Source: Paratrimastix pyriformis (lineage: Eukaryota; Preaxostyla; Paratrimastigidae). From it: 64,000 nt of DNA. The stretch lies in NCBI GenBank assembly GCA_027972325.1, contig JAPMOS010000001.1, positions 777,001 to 841,000 of the forward strand. The letters run 5' to 3'. Both the position numbers and the translations under genes were made by a program. The notes under the pieces are model-generated. The model was given only the letters and a program-made list of their open reading frames with translations. It searched no databases and was not told the DNA's origin. Shown in pieces: positions 13,829 through 25,347 of this stretch (the stretch's first letter is position 1; every line of letters begins with the position of its first letter).

Positions 13829-16800
13829 CTAGACGGGCAGCACCTGCACCATCAGCAAGAAGAGCTGCAGAACCTGCGCCATCCGGTCGGGGCTGTGCTG
13901 GAAGAATTGCCGGTAGTTGGAGAGCTGCTCCCTACGGACCGCAGGCAGCCAACCGACGGGGCGGGCGGAGTGGATGGTGGTGAGCGGGGGGGGGGGGGGG
14001 GGGGGGGGCATCAGACCGCATCGTCAGGTAGAGCGGGAAGATGGTCGCCGCCAACAGCTCGCACTGAATTTGCTCGGGGTCGGCCGTGAGGGCCTCCAGG
14101 GGCCCGTCTTCGGCCGGCGGGACGTAGGGGCCGGGGGCCGTGAGGGCCTGCAGGGCCACCCCCAGGACGGCGGCGGCCTGGCACACGAGGCGCCGGGTCG
14201 CCCGACAGAACTCGGCGAAGAGCAGCGCCGAGACATCTTGGTGGAGGGCCAGCTGGCCCAGCGCCCACAGGTACCTGGGCCGCCCCCAGCCGGCGAGAGA
14301 GCGCATGCGGAAGGAGACGGTGGGCGGGGGGGCCGAGACGCCGGGGGCTGACGGACGCGCTTGGGAGGGCCACCGCAGAGAGCCCCAGAGGGGCAGCCAG
14401 GGTGCGGCCGAGGATTTCGTCCCAGCTCGGCCCGGTTGGGGAGCGGCTGCGCCCCCTGCGCCCCGCCACGGCCACGGCCCGCCACCAACCGTATCGTGAG
14501 AGCCCAAGGGATGGCGGCCGGTGGGCGGGCGAAGGGATGGAGCGGCTGCTGCACAGACGGGGATGTTGTCGAAGGAGGCCAGGTAGAGCGCCTGGCAGAA
14601 GGCCACCCCCAGCCGCCGCGGGTACCGGAAGGGCGTCCGTGCCGGGGCCTCCTGTCGGTCGGCCGAGTCGTCGGCACCACCCCCGTGGGAAGCGTACGGG
14701 AAAGGGTTCGTATGAGGGCCCGCAAAGGGTCGCCACGGCGAAAGGGTGCCGAAGGGCGGGCTGTCGGCAGACCGGGGGAGGACCGGCCAGCCCCTCGAGG
14801 AGGGCGGGGCCGGTGGGCCGGGCGAGGAAGGACGGGCACCGGGCGCCGATCTCGGCGCTCAGGTCGCACATCAGCTCGCCCAGGCGCACCAGCAGGGCCC
14901 GGAACCCCTCTGGCGAGCAGCAGGAAGCGCCGAGTGGGTCAAGGCGGGGGAGGCCTGCGAGGCGGCAGACCTTCCTCGGGGGAGAGGGCCCCCAGGCGCT
15001 GGCACAGGTCGCGCACCAGGTCGGCCAGGGCCGCGCACGAGGGCAGCCCGGTCGCAGGGGCGACTTGAGGCGGCGCAGCGACGGGCGTCGCAGGCGCAGA
15101 GCCAGGCTCGGTGTGGTCCAGCTGTTGCTGACCGCAAGGGGGCGGCGGAGGCGGCGGAACGGGCGGCGGCCCCCCTTTTGTGGTCGGGCCGGTCGATGGG
15201 TCCCCGAGGCCGAGGGGTGCCGCAGGCTGGGGGAGAGAAAGCGAGGCCGCGGGGGCCCCACCGCCCCCCTCCATGGGAACCGGGTTGGCCGAGCCAACTG
15301 GCTCCACGGCCGGGGAGCCCTCGGGCGGCTGGGGGTCGGGGGGCGCGAGCTGGTCCCACTCGTCGAGGAGCACCAGCAGGGCGGCCTGCAGGGTGTCCAG
15401 CTGGCGCTGCGTCCAGGCCTGGTACTCCTCGGGCCGGGCGAACTCGGCCGGTCGCCGGGTGGCCAGCAGCAGGAGCCGGTAGAAGGGGCTGGCGTAGACC
15501 CAGGCAGGGACGGCCGGGGCGGCCGTGGGAGCAGCCGCAGCCCGACTGGGGCACGGCGAGTGTGGTGGCGCCGGCCCCGGAGGTGTGGCCGCCTGTCCGG
15601 AGGGCGGTGGGAAGTCGGGCTGAGCGGGTCCGGACGGGTCTGCCGCGGGGGCAGGGGTGGGAGAGGGGGCCACGTCGGTGGACTGCGGCTCCTCGCGGGG
15701 TGATTTCCCCCCGTGCTGCTGCTCGGGCTCCGAGGGCGCGGATGGGGTGCCATCGGCAGGGCGGGTTGCGACTGGCGGGTCAGAAGGCCGGTCAGAAGGC
15801 GGGGGGCATGTGGGAGAGGAGGCGGGCAGAGGAGGCGGGCAGGCGGAAGGTTCGGGCCCCTCCCGCGCGGCTTGCTGTGGAGCCGTCGGTGACGCTTGTG
15901 GAGAAGCGGCCGGCGATGAAGACGCAGGGGCCGCCGGTGGCGATGGAGAAGTCGGTTCGGTGACCCCGTGGGTGATTGGCGAAGCGGTAAGCAGGGGCGC
16001 CAGGAGGCCCGCCGGGATGGCCGCCGGGCGGTCGATCTGCGTCCACCCACAGAGAGCCCACCAGGCGGGGCGAAGCGGGGCAGTCGGCGGGGGGTCGGGT
16101 GGAGGCGGTCCGATGCGGAATCCGGGGCCACCGATTTGGCCCAGCCCTCCGCGTCCCCCGCCCGGCCGCACAGACGATCAAATCCTTGGCCAGGTGGGCG
16201 CACGACTGCGGCGTGAGGCCCAGCTGGGCCCGGAGGAGGCGCAGGGTGGTCTGGCAGGGCAGGGGGAGGCTCTGGACGGGCGGGGTGCCCATCAGCAGCA
16301 CCAGCTCATAGGCGGCCGTCTGTCAATCCAAGTGAGCCAGCCAGACAGCCGGGAGAGGGCGGCCGGCGGACCGCCAGGACGGGCTCCTCCAGGGCACACT
16401 CGAAGGGGGGGCTCCCGATGACCCGCCGGCCGCCGGCAGGGCGGCTGCTGCCCGGGGCCGAGCTGCCGCCTCCCGCTTGGGCATCGGCGCCAAAGGACGA
16501 GAAAAGACTTTGCGAACCCGCCCCCTGGGGTAGGACCCGATCGTGGTGAGCCGAAGAAGGGCGACGGGAGAAGACGCACCTTGGATGATTTGAGCCGCTG
16601 CAGGGCCGAGGCCAGCGAGAACCGATCAAGGTGACTCCGTACATTACGGGAGAGGTCAATCGGATCGCCTAGAATGGGAAAAAGCAGACGGCGGATCGGG
16701 GAATCCAGAGGAACGCACCTGAAAGCAAGGATGCGATGAGTCGATCGACATCGATCTTCTCGAAATCGATCGACTCTAGGGGAGTCTGTGGGGGCAACCT

Positions 16801-16875
16801 GATGCATGAAGCAGGGAGCTCCTTGAGCATATAGAAGAGAAGCAAAGCCCGATCGCGGCTTGGATCGACAGCCAT
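13829..16875 (-). CDS. Unknown helical multi-exon protein
   Basis: Minus-strand gene, ATG at 16875 and stop at 13829. The first exon encodes a helical start (ALLLFYMLKELPASCIRL), then a splice to CVPLDSPIRRLLFPIL and HLDRFSLASALQRLKSSK. Later exons carry AAYELVLLMGTPPVQSL, TLRLLRAQLGLTPQSC, PFYRLLLLATRRPAEF, RQLDTLQAALLVLLDEWD, LVRLGELMCDLSAEIG and LGVAFCQALYLASFDN, and the last exon reads SNYRQFFQHSPDRMAQVL to a short C-terminus. Amphipathic helices separated by long Pro/Ala/Gly linkers suggest a helical-repeat scaffold, but I cannot name a family. The final intron carries a 23-base C-run (sense) at 13986-14008. Exon limits in the GC-rich middle (14.3-15.9 kb) are uncertain. Confidence 0.5.
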
Positions 16876-17048
16876 TTGATGATGGGTAAGAACAACCGAA
16901 AGCGATGGAGGGTGTGGCGGTGGTGACGGTTGGGGTTGATGGGGAAGCGCCTGCGGGTCTGTGCGGGGCGCCGAAAGAGGGAGGGGGAGGAGAGAAAGCA
17001 AGCTCAACCCGAACAACGGCTGCTCTGGGTCAGCAACGACGGGACAAT

Positions 17049-17053
17049 AAAAA
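17049..17053 (-). terminator. Pol III T5 terminator of tRNA-Ala copy 1
   Basis: Five T residues on the transcribed strand, 9 nt after the tRNA 3' end. Confidence 0.8.
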
Positions 17054-17062
17054 GTGATTCTT

Positions 17063-17135
17063 TGGAGCTGAGGGGTATCGATCCCCTTGCCTCCCGCATG
17101 CCATGCGGACGATCTACCAAGTGATCTACAGCCCC
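17063..17135 (-). tRNA. tRNA-Ala(GGC), copy 1
   Basis: A 73-nt cloverleaf. The 7-bp acceptor stem GGGGCTG/CAGCTCC contains G3:U70, the alanine identity pair. The D stem is GATC/GATC with G18G19, the anticodon stem TCCGC/GCGGG encloses loop ATGGCAT (anticodon GGC), and the T arm AGGGG/CCCCT has loop ATCGATA as in eukaryotic tRNA-Ala. CCA is not encoded and there is no intron. It sits between the stop of the F-box/LRR gene (17207) and the start of the unknown helical gene (16875). It is identical over all 73 nt to the copies at 20502 and 48248. Confidence 0.95.
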
Positions 17136-17155
17136 GAATACGAAGTTCGTATGAT

Positions 17156-17172
17156 CCGCGGCATCATCATTT
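17156..17172 (-). promoter_or_regulatory. Conserved tRNA-Ala upstream box, copy 1
   Basis: AAATGATGATGCCGCGG, starting 37 nt upstream of the mature tRNA. It aligns with boxes at the same position before the other two tRNA-Ala genes (consensus AARTGAYGATGCMRCRG, 12 of 17 positions invariant), while the remaining flanks differ. It is probably a Pol III upstream promoter element. Confidence 0.6.
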
Positions 17173-17206
17173 CCGTGGACAAAGCACGTGTGCGGGTCTA
17201 TTTTTC

Positions 17207-19432
17207 TTACTCCGGCTCCTCTGGTGCCACAAAACGCGTGGGGTCAGGGGCCGCTAAGATCAGGGGGCACCACCCCCGGAGCCAATCGACTGCACGTTGA
17301 GCAAACGTGCCCCCGACAATCCTCGTGAGGCGGGGGGTGTCCCGCGGCACCCGGACGGAACACGATTGCCGGCGCGGGAGGATGCGGATCGACTCGAGCG
17401 CCGGGGCCCCGGGGCCATGGAGCACCAAGTCGGAACCACCACGGACGGTCAGTGCGCGCAGGTTGGGCAGCGCGGGGAACTCGGACCCAGCAGACGGGGT
17501 GTCGATCAGCAGAAAGACATCGAGGGCGACTGACGGCGGGGGGATCGCCAAGATCTCCCCCAAGGTCCCCAATGGGCATTGCATGCGGAAGTCGACGGCC
17601 AGTCTGCCCAGGCGCGAGACAAAGGGCCTCCTCAAAAGGGCGCCCAGGGGTTCGAGATCCGTCTGGTGGGCCACCCGGAGGGCCATGGTGCGCAACGCGG
17701 CCAGGGGAACCTCCTCCGCGAGCTCGCCAAAGGCGCTGGTCACGGGCATGACCAGGGTGCGCAGCAAGGGGGTGGCCAGCGTCAGCTGGGTCAGACTCGC
17801 GGCATCGACAATCCAGAGGTCATGCAGACGCGGAGCTTGCACGGCGCAGATCCGGCACCCGCGAACGAAGACGGACTCCAGCCCGGCGCCTGTGATGGTC
17901 ACGGGCTGCAGCTGGCACTGCAGGGTGAGCTGGCGCAGCGAGGGCGGTGCTGCGAACTGAGTGGCGGGGGCAATCGAGCGGAGATCGACCGAGGCCAGCC
18001 GGGGCAGGGCGGCGAACAGCGCCTGACACTCGGCATCGGATGTGATCCTGACCCTGGACAGCTCCACCAAGTTGGGCATCTCGCGAAGGACGGGCAGCAA
18101 GAAGGTGGCGGGGCGCAGGTCGGAGTGGTAGGAGTTAAACGCGAGCGAGGTCACGCTGCTCAGGGCTCCATCAGCTTGCAGCGCCACCGCCGAGAAGTGC
18201 TCCAGGCATCGGAGGCGCGGGCACTGGCGCACGGTCAGGGTCTTGACGAAGAGCAGGGTGTCGACCAGCTCCAGGGCGGGCAGCCCTTCCAGGGTCAGAC
18301 AGATGCGCTTGTGGAAGACGTCAGACGAGGCGCGCACCCGAAACTCGCGGAGGCAGGGAGCTCCCGTGAGGCACAAGTCCCGGTCGCTGCCTTCCCGGGG
18401 TAGCGCGAGGTGGAGAACGGTCAAGCGGCCGAGGAGCAGGGGCCCGGGGGGCTCGTGGAACCCGACCAGCTTGCGCAGACGGGGCATCCGTTCGATGAGG
18501 GACACCAGAGCCGCGTCCGGAGGCTCCGCCAAGTGGATTTCCTCCATGGTGGCCCCGCTGGATAGGTAGCGCTCGATCTCGGTGGAGCGCCCCACTTGGA
18601 CCTGAGCGAGGTTGTGCGCCACGGCCGCCAAGTCGAAGGGGGAGAACACCCACTGAGGCCACTCGGCCACGGTCACCGAACGCAGCCGAGACGGATTGGG
18701 CAGCAGCCTGAAGTCCGCGAGGGGCGTGCAGCCTAGCCAGTTGGGCGAGGGAGTGGGAATGTCACAGGGCAGGTCGAGGCGCTCGAGAGATGCCAGGTGG
18801 GGTAGAAGCCCATTGAGGGTGCCCACGGACTGCCGAAATATGCCTAGGGTGAGCTCCGCCAGCCAGGGCGCACAGGGGATGAGCCGTCGGCAGTCCACGG
18901 GGCACCCGCGCAGGGAGAGGGCCCGCAGGTGGGAGAGGCGGGGCAGAATATCGTAGAGCCAATCGATGTCCTCCAGAGTGACGGTGAGCTCCTCCAGGGA
19001 GGGAGCCACTCGTTCCAGAATCCGCGCCAGGGCACAGCGGCCCAACCCCGCGGTACAATCTGCCACCAGGGAACGGAGCGTGGGGGCCCTGGTGGCGGGA
19101 AAGGCAATATCCACCCAGCCGGCAGACTCCCGAAGACAGCCCGTCAATTCCATCGCCAAGTTGAGGGATTGGAGGTCGCAGCAACGACTCACGAGAGTGG
19201 CTAATGTCTCCACGGGCAACAGTGGCTCGGGGAACTCGGTGGGAACTCGTTCGAGAGAACCATCATGCTTGATGGGAACCGAGAAATTCATCTGCCGAAT
19301 TGTTCCGAGGAAGTGAGCGCGAGTCTGATGATTGAGCGCAATGAGATTACAGTAAATGCGTAACGTGTGGGCCGAAGCATATTCCAAAATCAAGTCAAAT
19401 AGTTCGGGTGGAAGATCACAAAATACAAAAGA
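17207..19432 (-). CDS. F-box/LRR protein, essentially intronless
   Basis: About 740 residues in one open frame. The N-terminus reads DLPPELFDLILEYA, a typical F-box start, then irregular leucine-rich repeats to the end (RCCDLQSLNLAMELTG, LEELTVTLEDIDWL, LRALSLRGCPVDC, LASLERLDLPCD, LRQLTLQCQLQPVTI). F-box/LRR proteins recruit substrates to SCF ubiquitin ligases, the LRRs binding the target. No ATG precedes the F-box in frame: the reading frame opens after a TTAG at 19433-19436, so a short 5' exon is likely; internal Met at the MNFSVP position would lose the F-box. The lack of introns contrasts with nearly every neighbour, which could mean a retroposed or recently expanded family. Confidence 0.68.
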   Translation of the reverse strand, partial: SFVFCDLPPELFDLILEYASAHTLRIYCNLIALNHQTRAHFLGTIRQMNFSVPIKHDGSLERVPTEFPEPLLPVETLATLVSRCCDLQSLNLAMELTGCLRESAGWVDIAFPATRAPTLRSLVADCTAGLGRCALARILERVAPSLEELTVTLEDIDWLYDILPRLSHLRALSLRGCPVDCRRLIPCAPWLAELTLGIFRQSVGTLNGLLPHLASLERLDLPCDIPTPSPNWLGCTPLADFRLLPNPSRLRSVTVAEWPQWVFSPFDLAAVAHNLAQVQVGRSTEIERYLSSGATMEEIHLAEPPDAALVSLIERMPRLRKLVGFHEPPGPLLLGRLTVLHLALPREGSDRDLCLTGAPCLREFRVRASSDVFHKRICLTLEGLPALELVDTLLFVKTLTVRQCPRLRCLEHFSAVALQADGALSSVTSLAFNSYHSDLRPATFLLPVLREMPNLVELSRVRITSDAECQALFAALPRLASVDLRSIAPATQFAAPPSLRQLTLQCQLQPVTITGAGLESVFVRGCRICAVQAPRLHDLWIVDAASLTQLTLATPLLRTLVMPVTSAFGELAEEVPLAALRTMALRVAHQTDLEPLGALLRRPFVSRLGRLAVDFRMQCPLGTLGEILAIPPPSVALDVFLLIDTPSAGSEFPALPNLRALTVRGGSDLVLHGPGAPALESIRILPRRQSCSVRVPRDTPRLTRIVGGTFAQRAVDWLRGWCPLILAAPDPTRFVAPEEPE

Positions 19433-20460
19433 CTAACGGCAGAGAAAAAAATAACAAGATGGAGCAGCTCAAAAAAAGAATAATTCCTTTAAATAAAACC
19501 GACCATTGTTGGTGTTCGTTCGACCAGATCCAGGGGGTAATATACGTTATCACGGGGGTGGTCACGGGTTCAAAAAGCGGCCGAGAAGTTTGAAACATAC
19601 CGTACCCAGTAGTTCTCCCGCCCGGGGCCCCCGGGCCTTTTTCTGACCCCAGGAGTCACCTGGGCCTGGGGGCTCGTAGTGGCGTTTTGCCTTTTGGTGC
19701 AACGCGGGGTCACCGTGGGGGCCCGACGATGGGTGCCATATCCGGTGCAGCCTCGGCTATATGGTTGTACCCAAACGCCCCGCAGTGCGGACGATACCTC
19801 TTCCAAAAAGAAATCCGCCGAAGGGTCGAAAAAGGTTCTACCAGGTGGCGAACCATGTTTGATGGAAAAAATGATCAACTGATGTCAAAATCCGATGCGG
19901 GCATCAAATCGCAATTCTCTATTCGCCAACACAATACTCACATACCCCTCACAGAAAAACAGCATTCAAACTGATTCCTCGCCCGTGCGGCGCCCGAATT
20001 TACCGCCATCCTGGAAAAGCGCGAGAAAACCATCCAGCTTGGTGGGACAGACTGAAACGTGAAGGTGGATCCCATTTTCGAGAGTCGATAACGGGCTGAT
20101 CGTCAAAGTGGGCAAGATGATCCATGAGGCTACGGCACCAGATCAGCGTTTTTAACCCAAATTTCAATCATAAGTTGTTTTAAAATAGCCCTGCGAAGGG
20201 CGGAATCAATGTCAGAAGGTTGGTTGTCAACTCGATGAACGCACAGCATTATTGATGCTCCCCACAGAGAACGGCTCGGGCGAATCGCCCAATTCCGCGC
20301 CATAGGAAGAAGAGCATCCCATCTTGATTTTTGATGGTTGTCGTGGTCAGCTTCGGTGGCAGTGGCCAAGTCAGCCGGAAAAATAGCTCGTGACCACCCC
20401 CGTGTCAACGTATATAACCCCCTGGGACCAGATCGTCAGAGGTTGAACATGCTATCTCTC
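19433..20460. other. Gene-free, AT-richer region
   Basis: No convincing coding exon. The region holds short stop-rich frames and a 7-bp inverted repeat followed by T5 (20095-20153, listed separately). A TATATAA motif lies near 20410, upstream of tRNA-Ala copy 2. A GTTATCACG...GGGTTCAA stretch near 19540-19575 recalls tRNA arms but does not fold. Confidence 0.4.
20095..20153 (+). ncRNA. Possible small Pol III transcript
   Basis: GCTGATC (20095-20101) pairs perfectly with GATCAGC (20141-20147), closing a 39-nt interior, and T5 follows at 20149-20153. It is too short for a tRNA and has no B box. It is listed only because it lies in a gene-free stretch 350 bp before a tRNA gene. Confidence 0.2.
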
Positions 20461-20477
20461 AAGTGACGATGCCGCAG
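20461..20477 (+). promoter_or_regulatory. Conserved tRNA-Ala upstream box, copy 2
   Basis: AAGTGACGATGCCGCAG, starting 41 nt before the mature tRNA; matches the boxes of copies 1 and 3. Confidence 0.6.
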
Positions 20478-20501
20478 AACAGCAAATCAAAAAACAAGTT
20501 C

Positions 20502-20574
20502 GGGGCTGTAGATCACTTGGTAGATCGTCCGCATGGCATGCGGGAGGCAAGGGGATCGATACCCCTCAGCTCCA
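20502..20574 (+). tRNA. tRNA-Ala(GGC), copy 2
   Basis: Same 73-nt sequence as copies 1 and 3 (G3:U70 acceptor pair, anticodon GGC, B box GGATCGATACC), in the gene-free 19.4-21.9 kb region and in the opposite orientation to the other two. Confidence 0.95.
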
Positions 20575-21888
20575 ACCGAAAAAACTTTTTGTGTGGCGGC
20601 CCCCGTGTACCTAAGGATTGAAAAAGGGTACCCATGTTTGACGCCCTTCCGGTCCCCACCGCCTCCCACCCGTCCACCGAAGGCCCAATCCAGTATGACG
20701 AGGCTGAGTGGGGCTACACACTGGTATCTTGGGTTCCCTTCCAGTGGGGGTCGGGGGGATGGTGGCACCACACAGAAGTATCGGGGGGTCAAGGGGCCCA
20801 GGGGCCCTTGGGGTTAGGTCCGTCACCAGATGGGGGGATGCAGCCGTCAGGTCAACGGGGGCCAGGGGGCAAGGGGTGAGGAGGTGTGGCGTGTCCAACG
20901 CAAGGCGAGTTGGATCTGCCACTCGGCAGGGTGTCGCGTTTCCAGGTGAATCATGAGACCTCCCGGACACCCACCTCCCCACGATGCGAACCCCTCGATG
21001 GGGGTGATCCGGAGCGGGCTGCCTCTTTCAACCGGCACCCTCGCGAGCCCCGTGTCCCGAGATCCTGTCGAAGGATCAGTGGCCCATCACACCCTCCGCG
21101 AACCCGGACCTGGTCATGGTGATGGGGCAGGGGTGCAAAACAAGTTGACAGGGGAGGCGAGGGCCGGGCCAGCCAGGGGGCGCAGGCGGGGCGGCCGGGC
21201 TTCCCCTGGGCCCCGAGGGGAGGGGACACTCGAGTGACTGCGACGACCTGGGGGCGTGGCACTGGGTTCAGCCGGCCAGGAGATGGACCGAGTGATGACC
21301 AACACCCTTCGGACGACCCCCCAGTATGGCACCGGGGCAAAGTCAGAGGGGCCCTGCAGCGGGGGCCGGGAAGTCAATGGTCTTGTCTCGTAATAATGTA
21401 GCAAGGGGGCCTTCCCTCAACGTACCGAGGGTGTTTGGGCTCCCCCACGAAGCACCCGAGCCGCTTCGAGGTCAAAACCTGATATCGACCATCGATGTCT
21501 TGTGTGGTCGCAGGTCGGACTCGATCGCTGGGGATCAATTTCACCTTGTGTCTGTTGAATAAGACCACTGGGACGTCCGAACGTCAAGGGAGATTTTCGT
21601 TCGCGGCCCCTTCAAACCGGCATAACGGCGGGCACAACACTGTCAAAATTTCAAATTTTTCAAAACCTTAGGTACTAAGGGGGGCGATCATGTCATTGTT
21701 TGCCTCGGGTCATGGTCGGGAAGGGTCATGGTCGGGAAGAGTCGTCTCTCTTCTTCGCCACCCCTCCCTCCCTTCGGCGCCCTGCACAGCCCCGACGCCT
21801 CCCAATATTGTCGTTCGGCGCTTTCCGCTCTGGGTGGGGCTGCGACTCGACCAAGCCCAGCTGTTTTGGTGGGGCTGTGACTCTTCCA
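20575..21888. other. Unassigned 1.3-kb region
   Basis: Mixed-composition sequence between tRNA-Ala copy 2 and the PAXBP1-like stop. The longest frames (20611-20982 minus, 20951-21340 minus, 21326-21562 plus) match nothing I recognise and show no convincing intron pattern. I see no terminal repeats or target-site duplication, so a decayed element or lost gene is possible but unsupported. Confidence 0.35.
20586..20590 (+). terminator. Pol III T5 terminator of tRNA-Ala copy 2
   Basis: T5 starting 12 nt after the tRNA 3' end. Confidence 0.8.
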
Positions 21889-24800
21889 TCAGCGCCCGGA
21901 TGGGGGCGCGGGGACGGCGGCCCTGATGGCGGCGCAGAGGGCCCTCCAGCGGGCCTCCTGGGCAGCTGCGGGCAGGCGGGCCGCGGGCCACTCGGGGAGC
22001 AGGTCGAGCAGCTCCATCACGGGCGATCCGGCCACGGGCCGGACCAGGTCGGCGGGCAGGGCCTCCACAAGCTGCCATCCACCCAGCCACCCGTGTAGCC
22101 CATCCATCCCCTGGCGGTGAGCCGGACGGCTGTTGGGCGGCGGGTGGCGGCAGCGAGCCCGGCGGATGCGGGGGGCGGACCTTGAGGGCCATGAGGGGCC
22201 CGTAGGGGACGGCCTCCTCGCGGAGGAGGCGCAGGTAGGGCACCAGGGTGGGCGCCACCAGCCCCCGGACGAGGACCTCCTGCAGCGCGTCGGCGCTCAG
22301 GTAGTCGCTGAACAGGCTCGCGTTGGTCACGAGCTGGCCACAGATGAACCCGCGTGAAATGTGTGAGTGTGAGTGAGTGTGAGTGAGTGTGTGTGAGTGT
22401 GTGTGAGTGTGTGAGTGTGTGTGTGTGTGTGTGGACGGGACGCGGGCGAATCGCAGCGGGGAGGGCTCGGGAGGGGGCTGCCGCCCGCCCGCGACGGGGA
22501 AGAGCGGCAGCCGGCAGGCCCGCACGGCTCCGTGGAGGCCGGATGAGGGACAGGAACGGCGGTGAGTCGGGGGGTGCGGAGGGACTCGGTGACCTCGCCC
22601 TTGGAGAAGACCAGCATGTCCTGCAGCAGGGCGACCACCTTCCCGGTCTGCAGCGGGAGAGCCCGGCGGGGCGTGGGGTGCGGGGCGGGGCGGGATGGCG
22701 CACCAATGGCGGTGAGTGGTGGGGCGGCGCCGGCGATGGGGCACGGCAGAGCGGCGGGGCGCATGGGGGATGGCGGCGGATGCGGACCTGGCTGGCGGAG
22801 TGCGGGTCGTAGACGCCCCGACCACCTCGCAGACGATGGGCAGGGCCACGTGCTCCACCAACAGCGGAATCAGGTTGAGGTCCTCGTCCGGGGCGGCCTC
22901 CTCCTCCGGGGCACCGTCCTCACGTGCCCACACGCCCCGCCCCCGAAATGCCGCCCCCGCAAGTGCTGTTCGTCAGATTTGGCGGCCCCATCATCACTGC
23001 CCTCCCATCATCAATGTCCGGGCTGCCCTCCCATCATCGCTGTCCGGGCTGCCCTTCCCGGTCCGGGCTGGCGAAGGGCAGTGCTGGAGGGGTGGAAGGG
23101 GGGGGGGGGGGGGGGGGGGCAGACCGTGGCGGGGCTGGGGCTGGCGGCGCGGCTCCCTCCCGGGTGCCGAAGTCGAAGAGGGTCCGGAACCAGGCGAACT
23201 GCTCGAACTCGGTGGCCCGGAGGGGGTTCCACCCGAGCAGCTCCAGCCGGACGAAGGGCGCGAAGAGCCCCGGGGCCGACAGCGAGACGAAGGCCTCCCG
23301 GTAGCTCTGCGGGAAGGCGAACTTCCACTCCTCGAGGCGGGCCTTGAGGGCCTCCAGCGAGCAGAACTCGGGCAGGGTGTCCTCGAACAGGGCCCGCCCC
23401 TCGCGCAGGATGGCCGCCTGTCGCTCCTGGTACCGGCGGGGCGAGAGGAACGGGTGCGCGGGGCCCGCCGGGGCCGGGCACGAGGGGTGCAGCAGGGCCG
23501 GCGGGCAGGGGGGCGGCAGGGGGCCCGCCGCGGGCAGGGGCAGGGTGTCCTCGTTGTCGTCCGTGTCGGAGCCCGACGACCAGCCCCCCGGGTAGAAGCT
23601 CTGCCCCATGCCCATCCCCATGCCCATCCCCATGCCCATCCCCAGGCATCGCACCCAGCCCACCCGCGGTCCGAGTTGGCGGACGGGAGGAGGGGAGCCA
23701 CGAGGTCGCACACATCCGAACGAACCACCACGTGCACATGGGGCAGGGCAGAGGGCAGGGCAGAGGGCAGGGCAGAGGGCAGGGCAGAGGGCAGGGCAGA
23801 GGGCAGGGCAGAGGGCAGGGCAGAGGGCAGGGCAGAGGGCAGGGCAGAGGGCAGGGCAGAGGGCAGGGCAGAGGGCGGAGGGCAGGGCGGAGGGCAGGGC
23901 AGAGGGGCAGGGCAGGGCGGGTGACCTGGGGGAGCGGGGCCTGTGGCGGAGCCGCCATGCGGCAGAGCTCCCCGTGGTCGGCCGCCCGGTCGCGGGGCGA
24001 GGGCGGCTTGGGCGTCGGGGCCGGGGAGGCGCCGGGCGGGGGCGGGGGCGGCGTCGGGGGCGGGGGCGGCACGAAGCCCGGCTCCAGGAGCGGGTCGCCC
24101 AGCCGGCCTGCCCGGGGGACGGAGGGAGGGAGAGAGGGACGACGGGAGGGACGGAGGGACGGAGGGAGAGGAACCTGAGCGTGTTGCTCGCTGCGGGTGG
24201 GGTGGCAGGCGCCCCGCGAGGCGGATGGCCGGGAGGCGGCGGGGGACGTGGTGGTGGTGGAGTAGGGAGGGAGGGAGGGGGTCGCCGGGACCTGCCGCGA
24301 GGGCCATCTCGTCGATCTCCTGGGCGACGAGGGCCTGACGGCGCTCCTCCTGGGCGGCCCGGTAGTCGCGCCGCAGGGACCACATGGCCGTCTCGAACTG
24401 CTCGATCTCGGGGCTCTGCGGACACCAACCCGGCCGGGGCCCCACCCGCACACCCCCACCATCCCAACCATCAGCCCTCGGGCACATCGTCCGGCGGAAG
24501 GGGGGGGCGGGGGGCAGGGGCAGGGGGCGGGGCGGGGCGGGCCTTCTTGTCGAGGCAGTCGAAGAGGTCGTCGACGTACTGGCGCATCTGCTGGAAGAAG
24601 AGGAACTCGGTGTTCTGCCGGGCCAGCTGGGCCGTCGACTCCTCCACCACCCGGCTCGCCTCTCTGCCCCCCGCGCACAGAGCCCAAACCCGGCCCACCG
24701 CCCGAGGTCCCGCATGAGCCACGGAGAGGGCCAAACGAGGGCTGGGTGCGGGGGGTTGCGAGCGTGGTCTGGGGTGGGGAGGGTGACCTTGAGCTGGACG

Positions 24801-25312
24801 TCGATCCGGTCGCGGGCCCTGCCGTCCTGCTCGGAGTGGGTCTGCATGGCCCCAGGGCCCGCTCCAGGGACTGGGTGATCTCCTCCACGCTCGTCGGCCC
24901 AGCCACGGGCTGCGGCTCTGCAGGCGGACGAGGAATGCGAGGAAGGCGGATGGAGGGGGGAATGGGCAGGTTGCTGCTGGGCGGGGGGGGGGGGGGGGGG
25001 GGGGGGGTCGCGCGAGGGGATGGTGGGGCCCGGGGCGGAGGGGGCTGCCGACCGTCGTCGCGGCTCAACATGGGGTCCTCGTCGACCGAGTGGCCCCGGC
25101 CCGGCTGCTGGCGGGGCGGGTCCGGTCCGAGCCGGGCGGACCCCAGCCGTCAGGCGGCGGCCCAGCGGGACGGAGGGCTCCGAGGAGCGGGTCGGGGCCG
25201 GGGCAGGCGGCCCGCCGCGGCCATCTTGGCCATCATGGCCACACTGACGCCCGCCTTGCGGAGCTGCTGCGCCTCCCAGTCGTCCTCGTCATCCGACCCG
25301 CCCGCCTGTGGA

Positions 25313-25347
<35 letters not shown>

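Noticed and set aside
17156-17172. ATGATGA as a C/D snoRNA C box fused to the tRNA
   Set aside because: Only copy 1 has a full C box, and no CTGA D box lies between the box and the tRNA in any copy.
19530-19575. tRNA-like GTTATCACG...GGGTTCAAA
   Set aside because: No acceptor or anticodon stem can be formed and the B box is incomplete.
20095-20153. A U6 or 5S gene in the gene-free island
   Set aside because: No ACAGAG box or 5S internal control region is present; kept only as a low-confidence unnamed RNA.
20611-21404. Protein frames on the minus strand in the island
   Set aside because: Composition is Pro/Arg/Ser-rich noise without motifs, starts or intron signals.
23608-24717. Plus-strand frame of GQRAGQRAGQ repeats
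   Set aside because: It is produced by the 12-bp array in an intron; the opposite strand carries conserved GCFC exons.
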